Positions 36,504 through 47,862 of a stretch of 64,000 nt of DNA are shown here, piece after piece. Source of the stretch: Ipomoea triloba (lineage: Eukaryota > Streptophyta > Magnoliopsida > Solanales > Convolvulaceae). The stretch covers positions 15,548,681 through 15,612,680 of the forward strand of contig NC_044919.1 of NCBI RefSeq assembly GCF_003576645.1, given 5' to 3'. The notes under the pieces are model-generated. The model saw only the letters and a list, made by a program, of their open reading frames with translations, did not search any database and was not told where the DNA came from. Position 1 is the stretch's first letter. Each line of letters starts with the position of its first letter. The translations under genes and the position numbers were made by a program.

Positions 36504-37425
36504 TTGATCGTCAAACCAATTGCAGTAAGAATTATTTTATCTCTTATTATAACAAAAGATTGGTTTATCAGACAACTTGATGCTCACAATGCTTTCCTCA
36601 ACGGTTGTCTAAGTGAGAATGTTTACATAAGTAACCACCAAGGTATATTGACAATAATTTTCCTACTCATGCCTGCAAACTACAAAAGTCTCTATATGGT
36701 TTGAAGCAAACACCACGTGCATGGTTTAAACATCTTCAAAATTGTCTACTCTCGATTGGTTTCGATGCTTTGAAAACTAATGTATCATTGTTTAGCTATT
36801 CTGCTACTAATGCTCAAATTTATTTACTTGTTTATGTTGATGACATACTAATAATGGGCAGCAACAAAAGTCTCTTGTCTTCCATAACAAGATACTAGCT
36901 GAAAACTTCAAAATCCGAGATATGGGACCTCTAAGCTTCTTAGGAATCGACACAATTCACAACAAAGGGGTGATGATCCTATCACAATGAAGGTACATGC
37001 TTGAAATACTAAAAAAAATATGAAATGGAACAATGCAAGTCAATCTCCACTCCAATTTCAACAACAAGTTAAGTACAACAAACTCATCTCAACCATATAA
37101 CAATCTTACACAATATCGTAGCTTAGTTGGAACACTTCAATATCTAACCATCATGCGTTCAGATCTTTCCTTTGTCGTAAACAAACTATGTCAGTTTATG
37201 CAATCTCCAACCAATGATTATTGGGTTGCTCTAAAGCATGTTCTAATGTATGTCAAAGCTACTCTAGACTATGAGCAACGTTTTATGAAATCAAACTCAA
37301 ACAACATTCATGCATTTTCGTACTCTGATTGTGCAAGATGTCTTGATGATCGTAAGTCCACTAGTGGTTTTATTGTCTTTATTGGTAAAAATCTAACTTC
37401 TGGGCTTGTCGCAAACAAAGGATAG
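36504..37425 (+). pseudogene. Copia reverse transcriptase and RNase H fragments
   Basis: 36504-36704 has WFIRQLDAHNAFLNGCLSE (the catalytic Asp of the first RT block). 36701-36898 has LLVYVDDILIMGS with the YVDD catalytic motif. 37033-37425 has YRSLVGTLQYLTIMRSDLSF and YSDCARCLDDRKSTSGF, the RNase H signature. Frame breaks separate the blocks. Confidence 0.92.
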
Positions 37426-38442
37426 TTGCTACATCCTCAACAAAAGCATAATACAAAAATATAACTGATGTCTCAACTCTCAACAAAGGTAACACGGTTA
37501 ATTGCTTTAATTAAAGAACTTGGTCTTACTATGCAAAAACCACCAAAACTTTAGTGTGAAAACCTTGGTGCTACCTATTTGTGTGCAAATCATGTGTTTT
37601 ATTGAAGAACCAAACATGTTGAAATAGATTACCATTCTGTTTGTGACAATATAGCATAAAATGAACTACAAGTAAACTACATTTCGGCAAAAGGCCAATT
37701 GGCAAACATCTTCACCAAGCTACTAACCACAACAAAGTTCAATGATCTAAGGGACAAGCTCAACATTCTCTCTAGATAACCATAAACTTTAGGGGGCATA
37801 CTAGGACTATGTATTCTAGTCACACTAGAATTCATTCTCCCTCTCCCTGTATTATTGTGAATTTACCTTTTATCAATATTTGTATTCTTATAAATACATA
37901 TCTTCTTGTACTTTGTAAACTATATTGTTCAATAATAAAATTCTTCTTAAAATTATAGTTCTCATCAAGTGAACTATTTGTAAATCAAATAAAATAAAGT
38001 TATATTACAAAAGTGAATACATATAAGAGTTACAAAAAGTCCATTGAATAAAAATTGTAATAAGGGATCAAATGTGTGCAAATGTTAACAAAATCGTAAG
38101 AGCGCGTTTGGTTTGCGGAATAGGATATGGATGAAATAACATTTCCAAGAATAAGCATATTTATGAAAATATAATGATCTATTCTATTGCGAGAGACCTA
38201 AGTATTAGGCTCGAGAACTTCTCAATAATATCCTATATTTGGTAATACTTCATTTATCTTTATATTTTTATTATGCATTAAAAATGTATTCTATAATAAT
38301 ATAAATAAATAATAGTAGTATTATTATGTGTGTATATGTTTATTTATTTATAGGGTTTATTTTTATTAATCAATACATAATTTTCTTTTAATTATTACTT
38401 TATTTTTGTTATGTACTATAGTAGTAGTAGTACTCATCATCA

Positions 38443-38468
38443 TTGTGTGTGTGTATGTGTGTGTGTGA

Positions 38469-38510
<42 letters not shown>

Positions 38511-38751
38511 TTCTATTCAAATGTGGCAACGCCTTCCCGTGCGGCCGTGCGGTTTACACCACTCAATGTTAACAAATGCACCACTCAATGTTACGAAATG
38601 CACCACAATGAAAATGCATTTCTTAATATGAAATGCACCACTCAATGTTATTTGTGTGGTGCATTTATTAATATTGAGTGGTGCATTTCTTAACATTGAG
38701 TGGTGTAGAGCACGGCCGCACGGGAAGGCACGGCCACACCTGAACATGACC

Positions 38752-38789
<38 letters not shown>

Positions 38790-38790
38790 G
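38443..38790. mobile_element. Foldback element with GT/TA microsatellite ends
   Basis: Starts with (GT)n then (TA)n (about 38443-38510) and ends with (TA)n then (CA)n (about 38752-38788), so even the microsatellites mirror each other. Inside, 'ccttcccgtgcggccgtgc' is mirrored by 'gcacggccgcacgggaagg', and the unit 'atgcaccactcaatgtta' is repeated in both orientations. It is a foldback with no coding potential; short open frames here are artefacts of the repeats. Confidence 0.85.
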
Positions 38791-38973
38791 ATCAAATGTG
38801 AAGGAGTTCTCGAGTAAAAAATGGGGTGAAATCTCAATCATTGATATAACTCAACAGCCCAGAATGAAGAAAGAAAAGTGTGGTGGCATTATGGTAATTT
38901 TACGTAAGTTCAAAGCTTAAGATGCCTAAGTTTATAGCTTTAGGTGCCTAAATTTAAAGTTTAAGGTGTTTAA

Positions 38974-41034
38974 GGGTGTGTTTGAAAATCAAGAAAATGA
39001 TTTCTAGATAATATTTTCTGAAAAATGAGTCATTTTTCAAAAAGTTTTTCATTTCCAGTATTTGGTTGCATTCCAAAAAAGTGCATTGGTGTGTTTGGTT
39101 TCATTTTCTAGAAAATGCGTAGAATTGTATAATTATAACATATCAATTGTTATATTTAGAATATAATAGCATTTATAATAATAATATAATGGTAGTGGTT
39201 GTGGTGGTGGTGGTGGTAATAGTGGTGGCGGTGGTGTTAATTTGTTATATGATGATGATGATGATGATGATGATATAATATAATAAGTGGGGGTGGTGGT
39301 GGAGTGTTTGTGGTGCTAGTGGTGGTGGTGATGGTGATAGTGTGGTGATGGTGGGGGTGGGGGTGGTGGCGGTAGGGTGTGATGGTGGTGGTGGCGTCGT
39401 GGTGTTGGTGGTAGTAGTGGCAGTGGTCGTGATGGTGGTGGTAGTTGTGTTGGTGGTGGTGGTGTTGGCAATGGCAGCGGTGGTGGTGATGTTCGTGTGG
39501 TGATGGTGGGGGTGGGGGTGGTGGCGGTAGGGTGTGATGGTGGTGGTGGCGTCGTGGTGTTGGTGGTAGTAGTGGCAGTGGTCGTGATGGTGGTGGTAGT
39601 TGTGTTGGTGGTGGTGGTGTTGGCAATGGCAGCGGTGGTGGTGATGTTCGTGTGGTGATGGTGGGGGTGGGGGTGGTGGCGGTAGGGTGTGATGGTGGTG
39701 GTGGCGTCGTGGTGTTGGTGGTAGTAGTGGCAGTGGTCGTGATGGTGGTGGTAGTTGTGTTGGTGGTGGTGGTGTTGGCAATGGCAGCGGTGGTGGTGAT
39801 GTTCGTGTGGTGATGGTGGGGGTGGGGGTGGTGGCGGTAGGGTGTGATGGTGGTGGTGGCGTCGTGGTGTTGGTGGTAGTAGTGGCAGTGGTCGTGATGG
39901 TGGTGGTAGTTGTGTTGGTGGTGGTGGTGTTGGCAATGGCAGCGGTGGTGGTGATGTTCGTGTGGTGATGGTGGGGGTGGGGGTGGTGGCGGTAGGGTGT
40001 GATGGTGGTGGTGGCGTCGTGGTGTTGGTGGTAGTAGTGGCAGTGGTCGTGATGGTGGTGGTAGTTGTGTTGGTGGTGGTGGTGTTGGCAATGGCAGCGG
40101 TGGTGGTGATGTTCGTGTGGTGATGGTGGGGGTGGGGGTGGTGGCGGTAGGGTGTGATGGTGGTGGTGGCGTCGTGGTGTTGGTGGTAGTAGTGGCAGTG
40201 GTCGTGATGGTGGTGGTAGTTGTGTTGGTGGTGGTGGTGTTGGCAATGGCAGCGGTGGTGGTGATGTTCGTGTGGTGATGGTGGGGGTGGGGGTGGTGGC
40301 GGTAGGGTGTGATGGTGGTGGTGGCGTCGTGGTGTTGGTGGTAGTAGTGGCAGTGGTCGTGATGGTGGTGGTAGTTGTGTTGGTGGTGGTGGTGTTGGCA
40401 ATGGCAGCGGTGGTGGTGATGTTCGTGTGGTGATGGTGGGGGTGGGGGTGGTGGCGGTAGGGTGTGATGGTGGTGGTGGCGTCGTGGTGTTGGTGGTAGT
40501 AGTGGCAGTGGTCGTGATGGTGGTGGTAGTTGTGTTGGTGGTGGTGGTGTTGGCAATGGCAGCGGTGGTGGTGATGTTCGTGTGGTGATGGTGGGGGTGG
40601 GGGTGGTGGCGGTAGGGTGTGATGGTGGTGGTGGCGTCGTGGTGTTGGTGGTAGTAGTGGCAGTGGTCGTGATGGTGGTGGTAGTTGTGTTGGTGGTGGT
40701 GGTGTTGGCAATGGCAGCGGTGGTGGTGATGTTCGTGTGGTGATGGTGGTAGTTGTTGTGTGGTAGTGGTGATGGTGGTAGTGATAGTGGTAGTAGTAGT
40801 AGTAGTAGTGATGGTGGTGGTGGTAGTAGTGGTAATGGCAATAGTGTTGGTGGTGATGGGTAACGGTGGTGTACATGGGGGTGGTAATGGTGTTGCTGTG
40901 GAAATTGAAAAATGACTTCCTCCAAAAAAAATGGTATTTTCTTTTGGCCAAATACTCAATTTCTTTTGACTCACATTTTCCATTCTTTACCAAACAAACC
41001 CATAAAATCATTTTCCGAATTTTCAAACACACTC
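38974..41034. mobile_element. Tourist-like element carrying a 155-bp tandem array
   Basis: Left terminus gggtgtgtttgaaaatc and right terminus (reversed) gagtgtgtttgaaaatt; flanks TAA on the left and TAC on the right, one base off a PIF/Harbinger-type duplication. About 150 bp at the left end matches the reversed right end of the MITE at 24759-25273, so this is a MITE of that family enlarged by internal repeats (39341-40750). Confidence 0.75.
39341..40745. repeat. Nine identical 155-bp GT-rich repeats
   Basis: Unit starts (tgtggtgatggtgg) fall at 39341, 39496, 39651, 39806, 39961, 40116, 40271, 40426 and 40581, with a partial tenth at 40736. Copies appear identical except at the edges. Each unit has ggtgggggtgggggtggtgg, a G-quadruplex-type run. 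The minus strand has no stop codon in any of three frames, and 155 is not a multiple of 3, so three long His/Thr/Pro-rich frames arise; none is a gene. Confidence 0.95.
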
Positions 41035-41740
41035 TACATTTAAAGCTTAAGGTACGTAAGTTTATAACTTAAGATGCGTATATTTAAAACTTAAAGTGCA
41101 CGACTTAGAGACTCTATGTGCATAAATTTCAAGCTTAAGGTGCATGAATTTAATTATTAAGGTGGACAACTTTAATTCATTAGGAATATTGACTTACATA
41201 CTGTAGGTGCATAAATTTAAAGCTTAAGGTGCATAAGTTCTAAACTTAAAGTGCATCAGTTCGAAACTTAAGGTGCATCACTTCAAAACTTAAAATATAT
41301 CAGTTCGAGACTTAAGGTACATCTGCTCGAGACTTAAGATGCACCAATTCAAAGCTTAAGGTGTATAAATTCGACACTTAAAATGCATCAATTCAAGACA
41401 AGTATCATTTACATCCATGTTGCCAAGAAGTGTGTTTTAAAAAAAAATTCCCTTCATTTTGAGTCGGTAATCTAATCTAGATCAACAACTCAAATCTCAT
41501 CCCATTTTTCACATGGGAAATATATATATATATATATATATATGATCCATTTGGATAGATTAACTTAAATATTTACAATAATTAACAATGTGAATTTTTT
41601 ACTAAAGCATTCAACCATTAATGAACCCTAAAGTGCAACAACCAACATTGCAATATCTCTCGTCTCAATTTTTAAAAGGAGTCCTTGCTTTAATAATGAT
41701 CCCATGCATAAACTTATATAACTACTATCATTACAAAACA

Positions 41741-41856
41741 AAGATATGTTTGTTATAACTCAAGATCAAACACACCCATGCTCTTGGTACCATGATAAAA
41801 GATATGTTTGTTATAACTCAAGATCAAACACACCCATGCTCTTGGTACCATGATAA
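41741..41856. repeat. Tandem duplication, 58 bp x 2
   Basis: The 58-bp unit starting 'gatatgtttgttataactca' and ending near 'ttggtaccatgataaaa' occurs twice in a row (41743 and 41801) without change. Confidence 0.92.
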
Positions 41857-42019
41857 AAGATAGTGTCAATGAACATTTTGCATATATACTTATTTAAAAA
41901 GGCCTTTTGCTCAAGATTTTGGTACTATTATTATGTGTATATATATTTAGTTATTTATAGGGTTTATTTTTATTAATTAATAAGTAATTTCTTTTAATTA
42001 TTAGCTTGTTTTTGTTATG

Positions 42020-42677
42020 TACTATGATGTGACAGAAATTAATCATCGCACAGTAGAAGGCCAAGTAGTAACTGTACTGGTGATTCAATCAATCATATTT
42101 TTAATATACCATTTACAATACAACATATTTGGAAATAAAAATTTTATAAATAAAATAAAAAATGATTTTGAGTATAATTTTATGAAAAATTTTAGAAGAT
42201 CAAATACAGTAATTTTGTTAGTAATACTCGGTTCCGTATGAAGATAACAATATGGTAAATGTATTAAACATATCCAACCCTCATTCCCATGATAATGTTA
42301 AGCAATAATCATTCTAACTCACTTGACATTCCAACAACATAAGAAAGCAAGCTAGTAATAACAAGACTGGAAATCTCAAAATAAGCTAAAATTCATTTTT
42401 CAACTAGTGAAATGGAATAAATAACATCAACTCAATCCTCTGACACACCATCCCAAAAGTTCTTAAAAGCTCAACATCCATAAAATACTAAAACACAAAA
42501 GGGTTACCCAACTATCATGAATATATAAAAGGAACCAATTAGACCGACAAGACCCCCAAAAGAAAACCCAGGCATATAGCAATAAGCTCTAGTTCACTGG
42601 ACAAGGCTAACCCCTGTATTTCTATATGCTTACACTGAAGCAGCTTTGAGGTGTCGGGGCCAAATTAAATTACTACA
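42020..42677. other. Spacer and SR34A 3' UTR
   Basis: The right part should be the 3' UTR of the SR34A gene (minus strand). No other gene is supported; the plus-strand open stretch at 42017-42241 has no recognisable features. Confidence 0.5.
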
Positions 42678-44838
42678 TTAACCGCTGTTTGATCGTGCCT
42701 GAAAATAAGATCAAGAAAGTGAGTAAAATTATTGTTGCAAAAATGCAATATTTGAAATGCAAGAACATAAGCTGGCTGCTGAGATTAGTACACTCAGAGG
42801 TAATAATGCTAAGGAAAAACCGAATTCCAAGAGAATTTAATTAATGCCAATAAGTGGGACACATCAGCATTGTTATGCCCTAAATGAAATGTTCACAACT
42901 TGAAACCTTACCCGGCGCGGGGATGCTGACTTTGATCTTGATTTTGACCTCGATCTGGACCTTGACTTTGACAGAGGTCTGCATTTTTACAGAGAGAAAC
43001 CATAGGTCATAAGAGTAGAGCATAATATAGGCAGTAACTAGTGATTAAAAAACACAGCCATACCTAGATGACTTGACAGGTGATGCAGATCTAGACCGTG
43101 GCGGTGGTGATCTGGAAACAGACCTACCTGCTGATTTGCTGTAGAATATACAACAATATGAAGGGCCCAAGGCCAAGAAACAAATATTAAAAAACAATAG
43201 AAAATCAGCAATGTGCATACCTCCTGCTCCTCCTAGGACTTCTGCTTCTGCTCCTGCTTCTGCTGTGGCTTCTGGATGGACTGCTCTTGTACTCTCTTAC
43301 CTAGCCACAAAAAATAAATAAAATCAAAGTTATGAATATTCCAAATTGAAAAACACTCCTTTACATACAATGTATATCTGCGTACAACCTATTAAATAGT
43401 CATCTACGGAGTAATAAAAAGAGGATAATGATATTGTAAGTACCCGGATATAAGTGCTAGTCCAAGGATTTTTGAACACGCTATCATCAAGTTTCCTAAT
43501 CTGAATGATATAATACATACACATTAGGAACAAGATTGGAGAATCTAACTCACATCCAAAAAAATTATAATTTAAGAGTTAACTTACAGCATATTTCATA
43601 TCATCATAATTTGTATAATCAACCAAGCCAAATGTTCCTAAATCCAGTGAAAAGTTTTAGAGCATAATAAAATGTCACAGTGCACTCAAGGCACTAAACA
43701 TTGAAGCAGAAAAACAGGCTAATAGCACCACAAATATGGCATACATATTAGCATATAAACAAATCCACTCAGTTATGATGATCAAAAATATACCTTCCCT
43801 ATCAGTGGAAACCTCAGCAAAGCAAACATCACCAGCTTTGCGCATGTGATCCTGGAATACTTTCAGCATGTCATTGCCATTGTACATGCAACAAATCAAA
43901 TACTACTTCTCAAGAATTATATCTTACTTTCAAATCTTGCCAAGAAGCCGAAGAAGGAAGGCCAGTAACAATAACTGCATAAATCAAAGTACTAGATTAA
44001 GGCATATGTTACATATTAATAGATATCTAATACACATGCATGCAGCACTTAAGTAAATGAATATTTCAAGAAGATTCAATTAGAAAGTTATGGAGGTACC
44101 TCGATATTCAGAATGCTTAGAAATCCCATAACGTGATGAACTCCTGCCCCCATAGCCACCACGCCGATCAACTGAAGATGATGGCCCTCTACCACCATGA
44201 GCAAGCTCAACCTATAATAAGTTGCAGGAGAAATATACCATCATGAGATGTATGTACAAGTCAACTAGAGAGTTTATAAACAACAAGTATCTCAAGAGTT
44301 CTTACCCTCAGTCGACAACCATCAAAGTTGTAGCCATCTCTACCCCTAATGGCATCTTCTGCATCTCTAGAATTTTCAAACTGAACACATTGAAACCCAA
44401 AAAAAGGTCAAATTATAGAAATAACGGCCAAAGTATTCAAAACAACAAAATAACTTAGGTTCTCAGGTAAGCATTATCACATATATGCATAAGTAAAACT
44501 TTAACTACCTCAACAAAACAATAGCCCGGGGGACGAGGTGGAATCTTCAATTCAATATCCTGAATACGTCCGTACTGTCCAACAAAAGGGTTGTAGCAGA
44601 TAAGAAAGCAGTCTCAAAAACACCCAATGAGAGAATAAGCAGCATTAAAGAATACCTCACAGGCAATTAGTTACCATTGGGCATTTGAACAATAAAATCA
44701 ATATAAATAAGAATAACTTAAAATAGATCAAGACAAGTATTCAAATCAAACCTTATAGAACAAATCTTCAATTTCCCATTCTCTGATGTCTAGGGGAAGG
44801 TTTCCCACATAGATTGTCCGAGAGAAACGGCCACTCAT
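42678..44838 (-). CDS. SR34A: SR splicing factor of the SF2/ASF type, SR34A-like
   Basis: Nuclear pre-mRNA splicing factor that binds exonic enhancers. Twelve exons with GT-AG borders: 44752-44838, 44509-44574, 44306-44380, 44100-44211, 43928-43974, 43794-43851, 43588-43637, 43444-43500, 43221-43300, 43064-43138, 42912-42978 and 42678-42698; 795 bp, 264 residues. RRM1 (about residues 7-80) has RNP2 IYVGNL and RNP1 GYCFVEFE; a Gly/Ser linker ([12 protein letters not shown]) follows; the second RRM (about 112-185) has SWQDLKD at 124-130, the hallmark of the SF2/ASF pseudo-RRM. The C terminus (about 192-264) is an RS domain ending [25 protein letters not shown] matches SR34A better than SR30 or SR34. 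If intron 11 were retained, a different tail ([12 protein letters not shown]) would follow SPRR. The start codon follows an acceptor directly, so the 5' UTR is spliced. No frame breaks. Confidence 0.96.
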
Positions 44839-46161
44839 TCTAAAGTACAACAAAGGAGTATCAGTTATCACTGTTGCAAGAATACTGTACATAAACAATA
44901 TCTATAAATAAAACAAAGTCTTGAACAGAAGACTCTTGAGAAAGACTAATAAAGTGGTACAATCAAATGCATTTTTATAATTTTGTATTTGATTTCAGTT
45001 CAAAGAAAAACAAAAATATACTGAGCAAACCAAGAGAGCAATCCTTGAGTTGAGCAGTGCTCCACAAGCTCCATTCTCATATGCTCCAAAGCTAAATATA
45101 TATATTTTTTGAACTAAAATTTGGTCTCCTCATCCTGTCTAAAATTTTTGCAGATGATACTCTTCAGAGAGTGAGCAACAACATCCAAGTATACATAAAT
45201 ACCCAAAACTCCACCCTGAACTCTCCCACTCCCCATACACATCCCTATGTATGATTCCAAAGCTCATTTTTGTCCAAGCGCTTGAAATCTATCATAAACA
45301 AAGCATCTGTCATGATAAGAGGTAAGGTTGCCACATACTAATGCATTTACCTTATCAGATTTCTTTTTGACTTCTTAACTGAAGAAAATTATCCCAGAGT
45401 ATTAGAGATATTTATATATGTACTGCAGACAATTTAGTAAACATCATGTTATCATTAGAATTACTGTGGTGTAATTCTCCTCAACCTTTGGAAAAAAAAT
45501 AACAAATAATAGCAAGCATGTACCCTCATTATTCTAAGACTTCTATAAGTAAAATCTTCAGAGTAGACAACTATCAACACTAATGTACCTCAACCCTACT
45601 ACTACCAAAGGTGTCTATGAAATTCATGAATTACTCTATAAAACACAGCCATTTGTTGTTTCCTTAGATAACACAAATATAAGAAGATTATAAAAGCCAA
45701 AAACTACAACCGTTAGCACATCTTAGTAGCTCCGCTGCTAGCAAGAATTCAAGCACAATACTCTTAAATCTAATTTTTGACAACCAATTTAGGACAGGAT
45801 GCCCAAAAACAGAAAATAAATAAATAAATCTTAACAAAAAATTTCAGCTTTCTCTGTGAAAGCCGATATGCAAGGCACGTAACCCATAAAATCAAACTCA
45901 CAAACAAAAAAAAAAAATTTGCAATAATTTTCAGAAAAACAGAAGGACGGGAGACCTGAATTTTATTTTTTTTTCCAAATTATCAACATGGACAACAATT
46001 AGACGAATAACCGAGATAAGAGAGTGCAGAAAACCCTGAATGGCTGAATGAGTCAGAGCGGTTCGATACGCTTGGGCTATAAACTCAGCGACTCCCGGAT
46101 CCTCGAATTAGGGTTTCTAAATAGTGCAACCGAAAGGTAAGAACAAACTCAGAATCATACC

Positions 46162-46400
46162 TGAGGTTCAATTGGGGTCGGAGGAGAATCTGATAACAGG
46201 AGGAAGACGAAGGGTAAGCGTGACCGTCTTCGGAGCTCCGATTTCTTGGACCTCGTTATCGGGTTTTCTCTTTGCTTCGACGAGTATCGCTGTTAAGACG
46301 CAGCTTTGGATGAATCTAGATTCTAGGTTACTTACTTCATTTAAGTCTTCCGGAGAAAATAATTCAAATTGCCCCCTCCACCTTTTCATAATCACGAAGA
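46162..46400 (-). promoter_or_regulatory. SR34A leader exon (5' UTR), right border approximate
   Basis: A donor site (cctcag|gtatga on the minus strand, at about 46161) and an acceptor directly before the SR34A ATG (ttgtactttag, about 44840) imply a leader intron of about 1.3 kb. The leader exon contains an upstream open frame (46168-46407) that could act as a uORF. Long leader introns are common in plant SR genes and often carry regulatory splicing. The exon's 5' end is not determined. Confidence 0.55.
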
Positions 46401-46792
46401 AGTCCATGTCTATTCAAAATACAAAAATATTATACGGAGTAGTAATATTTAGATTTTAGGCACCTTAATCTATTCGAAAAACTAGGGCAAGAATGAGGAA
46501 TACCCTCATCATCTCGCCTCCAATCTCCATTGTCACAATTATTTTTCACCACTATGTTTTTTAATTGTCTCATCCATATTTGGCATAGCTTCAAAGATTA
46601 AGATGAGACAAAATTGAACTAATCGAAAAAATCGAAGACTGAAAATTTAATTGTCCAAATATTTTGGTTTTTTATTCGACTTTGGTTATTAAGGTTAAAA
46701 AAATTTAGCCACTTCAATTTTTTGGTCAGTTATCATCTTTTAAGAGAAAATCGAAAGCCAACTGAAGAACCAAAGATTAATCCAAAGAATAT

Positions 46793-47450
46793 GGCTATGT
46801 TTGGCAAACCTAGCTGAAAAGGTAGCTGAAAGCTGAAAAGTAGCTGAAAACTGAAAAGTTATAAACTCGAAGCTGAAATCTGAAGAGTTATTAAACTAGC
46901 TGTTATGCTTAAAAGTGTTTGGTAAAATTAGCTTTTTGATAAGTTGATAAATGTAAATAGACTAAAAAGGACATCTTTATACAATTTAAATAATTTTAAA
47001 TTTAAATAGGTTTTTATATATATATATATTAAAATATAAAATAATGAAATTAATATATTTAAATAAAATATAAAGTAAGAACATATATTTGAAAATATAT
47101 AAAGTAAAAAAAATGTTTATAATTCATAAGATTAGTTCATATAAAAATTAATGTTCAAACACAAATGTCAAACTGAAATTACAACCAAACATAATGAAAA
47201 GAAAATGTCAAAAGGATTTTAATTGAGAGGGATAAAGGATGTCATTTATTTAAAATAATAAGGATAAAGATGGAAAATAGTTAAAAAGCTACTAGCTTAT
47301 TTTTGAAAAGCTACCCCAAGTAGCGTTTCAAAATAAGCTCTTATTTTAAGCTACTAGCTTATTTTGAAAACATTACCAAACAGAGCTTATAGCTTATTAG
47401 TAGCTTAAAATAAGCTATAAGCTCCTAAATAAGCTCTGCCAAATAGAGCC
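46793..47450. mobile_element. Terminal-inverted-repeat MITE
   Basis: Left end ggctatgtttggcaaacc; right end reversed ggctctatttggcagagc. The interior is full of 'agctgaaaag' and 'taagctactagctta' in inverted arrangement. No target duplication beyond 2 bp can be called; probably hAT or PIF type. Confidence 0.6.
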
Positions 47451-47497
47451 TATATATATATATATGTATGTATGTATATATATATAACATCATCTTG

Positions 47498-47615
47498 CCA
47501 AGGACCTTGTGGTCTAGTGGTATCAAATCCTTCCCTTTATACGAGAGGTGGTGGGTTCGAGCCTCAGTGGAGTCAATATTGACTCTTGTGCTTCAATATG
47601 TTGAGAAAGTAGTTA
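47498..47615 (+). mobile_element. tRNA-derived SINE (Au-like)
   Basis: A box TGGTCTAGTGG at 47510-47520 and B box GGTTCGAGCC at 47554-47563, spaced as in a tRNA promoter, follow the head 'aaggaccttgtggtctagtg' typical of Au-type plant SINEs. Past the B box the sequence does not close a tRNA acceptor stem, so it is not a tRNA gene. Confidence 0.75.
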
Positions 47616-47862
47616 TGAACAGATAATGCATTCTAATAGAGTTAGTAGTAATTTTACAAGTTCAGATTCTATCATAATAATTTTAAAGATTTATTGGATT
47701 GCACTACATTTTTTAATCATATAATGTATAAATATAGTTCATTTATATCTCACTAAACTACTATTGTACTTGAGGATATTAATTTTAATACTAACTTACT
47801 AACATATTGTTTGTTATCTTTAATAATTTAATCATTTAGCATTAGTAAATAAATAAAATAAA

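Larger units (their letters stand above)
33850..37970 (+). mobile_element. Decayed Ty1-copia retrotransposon
   Basis: Domain remnants occur in Copia order on the plus strand: gag, gag-pre-integrase, integrase, RT, RNase H, then a polypurine tract (tttaggggg, about 37788-37795). LTR similarity is visible as 'ctgtattctagttacattag' near 33880 and 'tatgtattctagtcacacta' near 37810, but the outer borders and target duplication are not resolved. Stop codons and frame breaks interrupt every domain. Confidence 0.85.
38905..41400. repeat. 24-bp minisatellite, interrupted by the Tourist-like element
   Basis: Units of the type 'aacttaaggtgcatcagttcga' with a period of about 22-25 bp occur at 38905-38973 and again at 41035-41400, at least a dozen in all, with many substitutions. 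The Tourist-like element 38974-41034 sits inside the array. Confidence 0.75.

Noticed and set aside
38443..38837. Short frames starting with poly Cys-Val
   Set aside because: Translation of the GT and TA microsatellites and the foldback arms.
39237..41032. Three overlapping minus-strand frames of about 560-595 codons, rich in His, Thr and Pro
   Set aside because: They are the three frames of one GT-rich tandem array (155-bp period, no stop triplets on that strand); no domain, no codon bias, no independent start.
46168..46407. 79-codon minus-strand ORF as an independent gene
   Set aside because: It lies in the SR34A leader exon with a splice donor at its 3' edge; at most a uORF.
47498..47575. 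Possible tRNA gene (A and B boxes present)
   Set aside because: No acceptor stem closes and the head matches Au-type SINEs; called a SINE.
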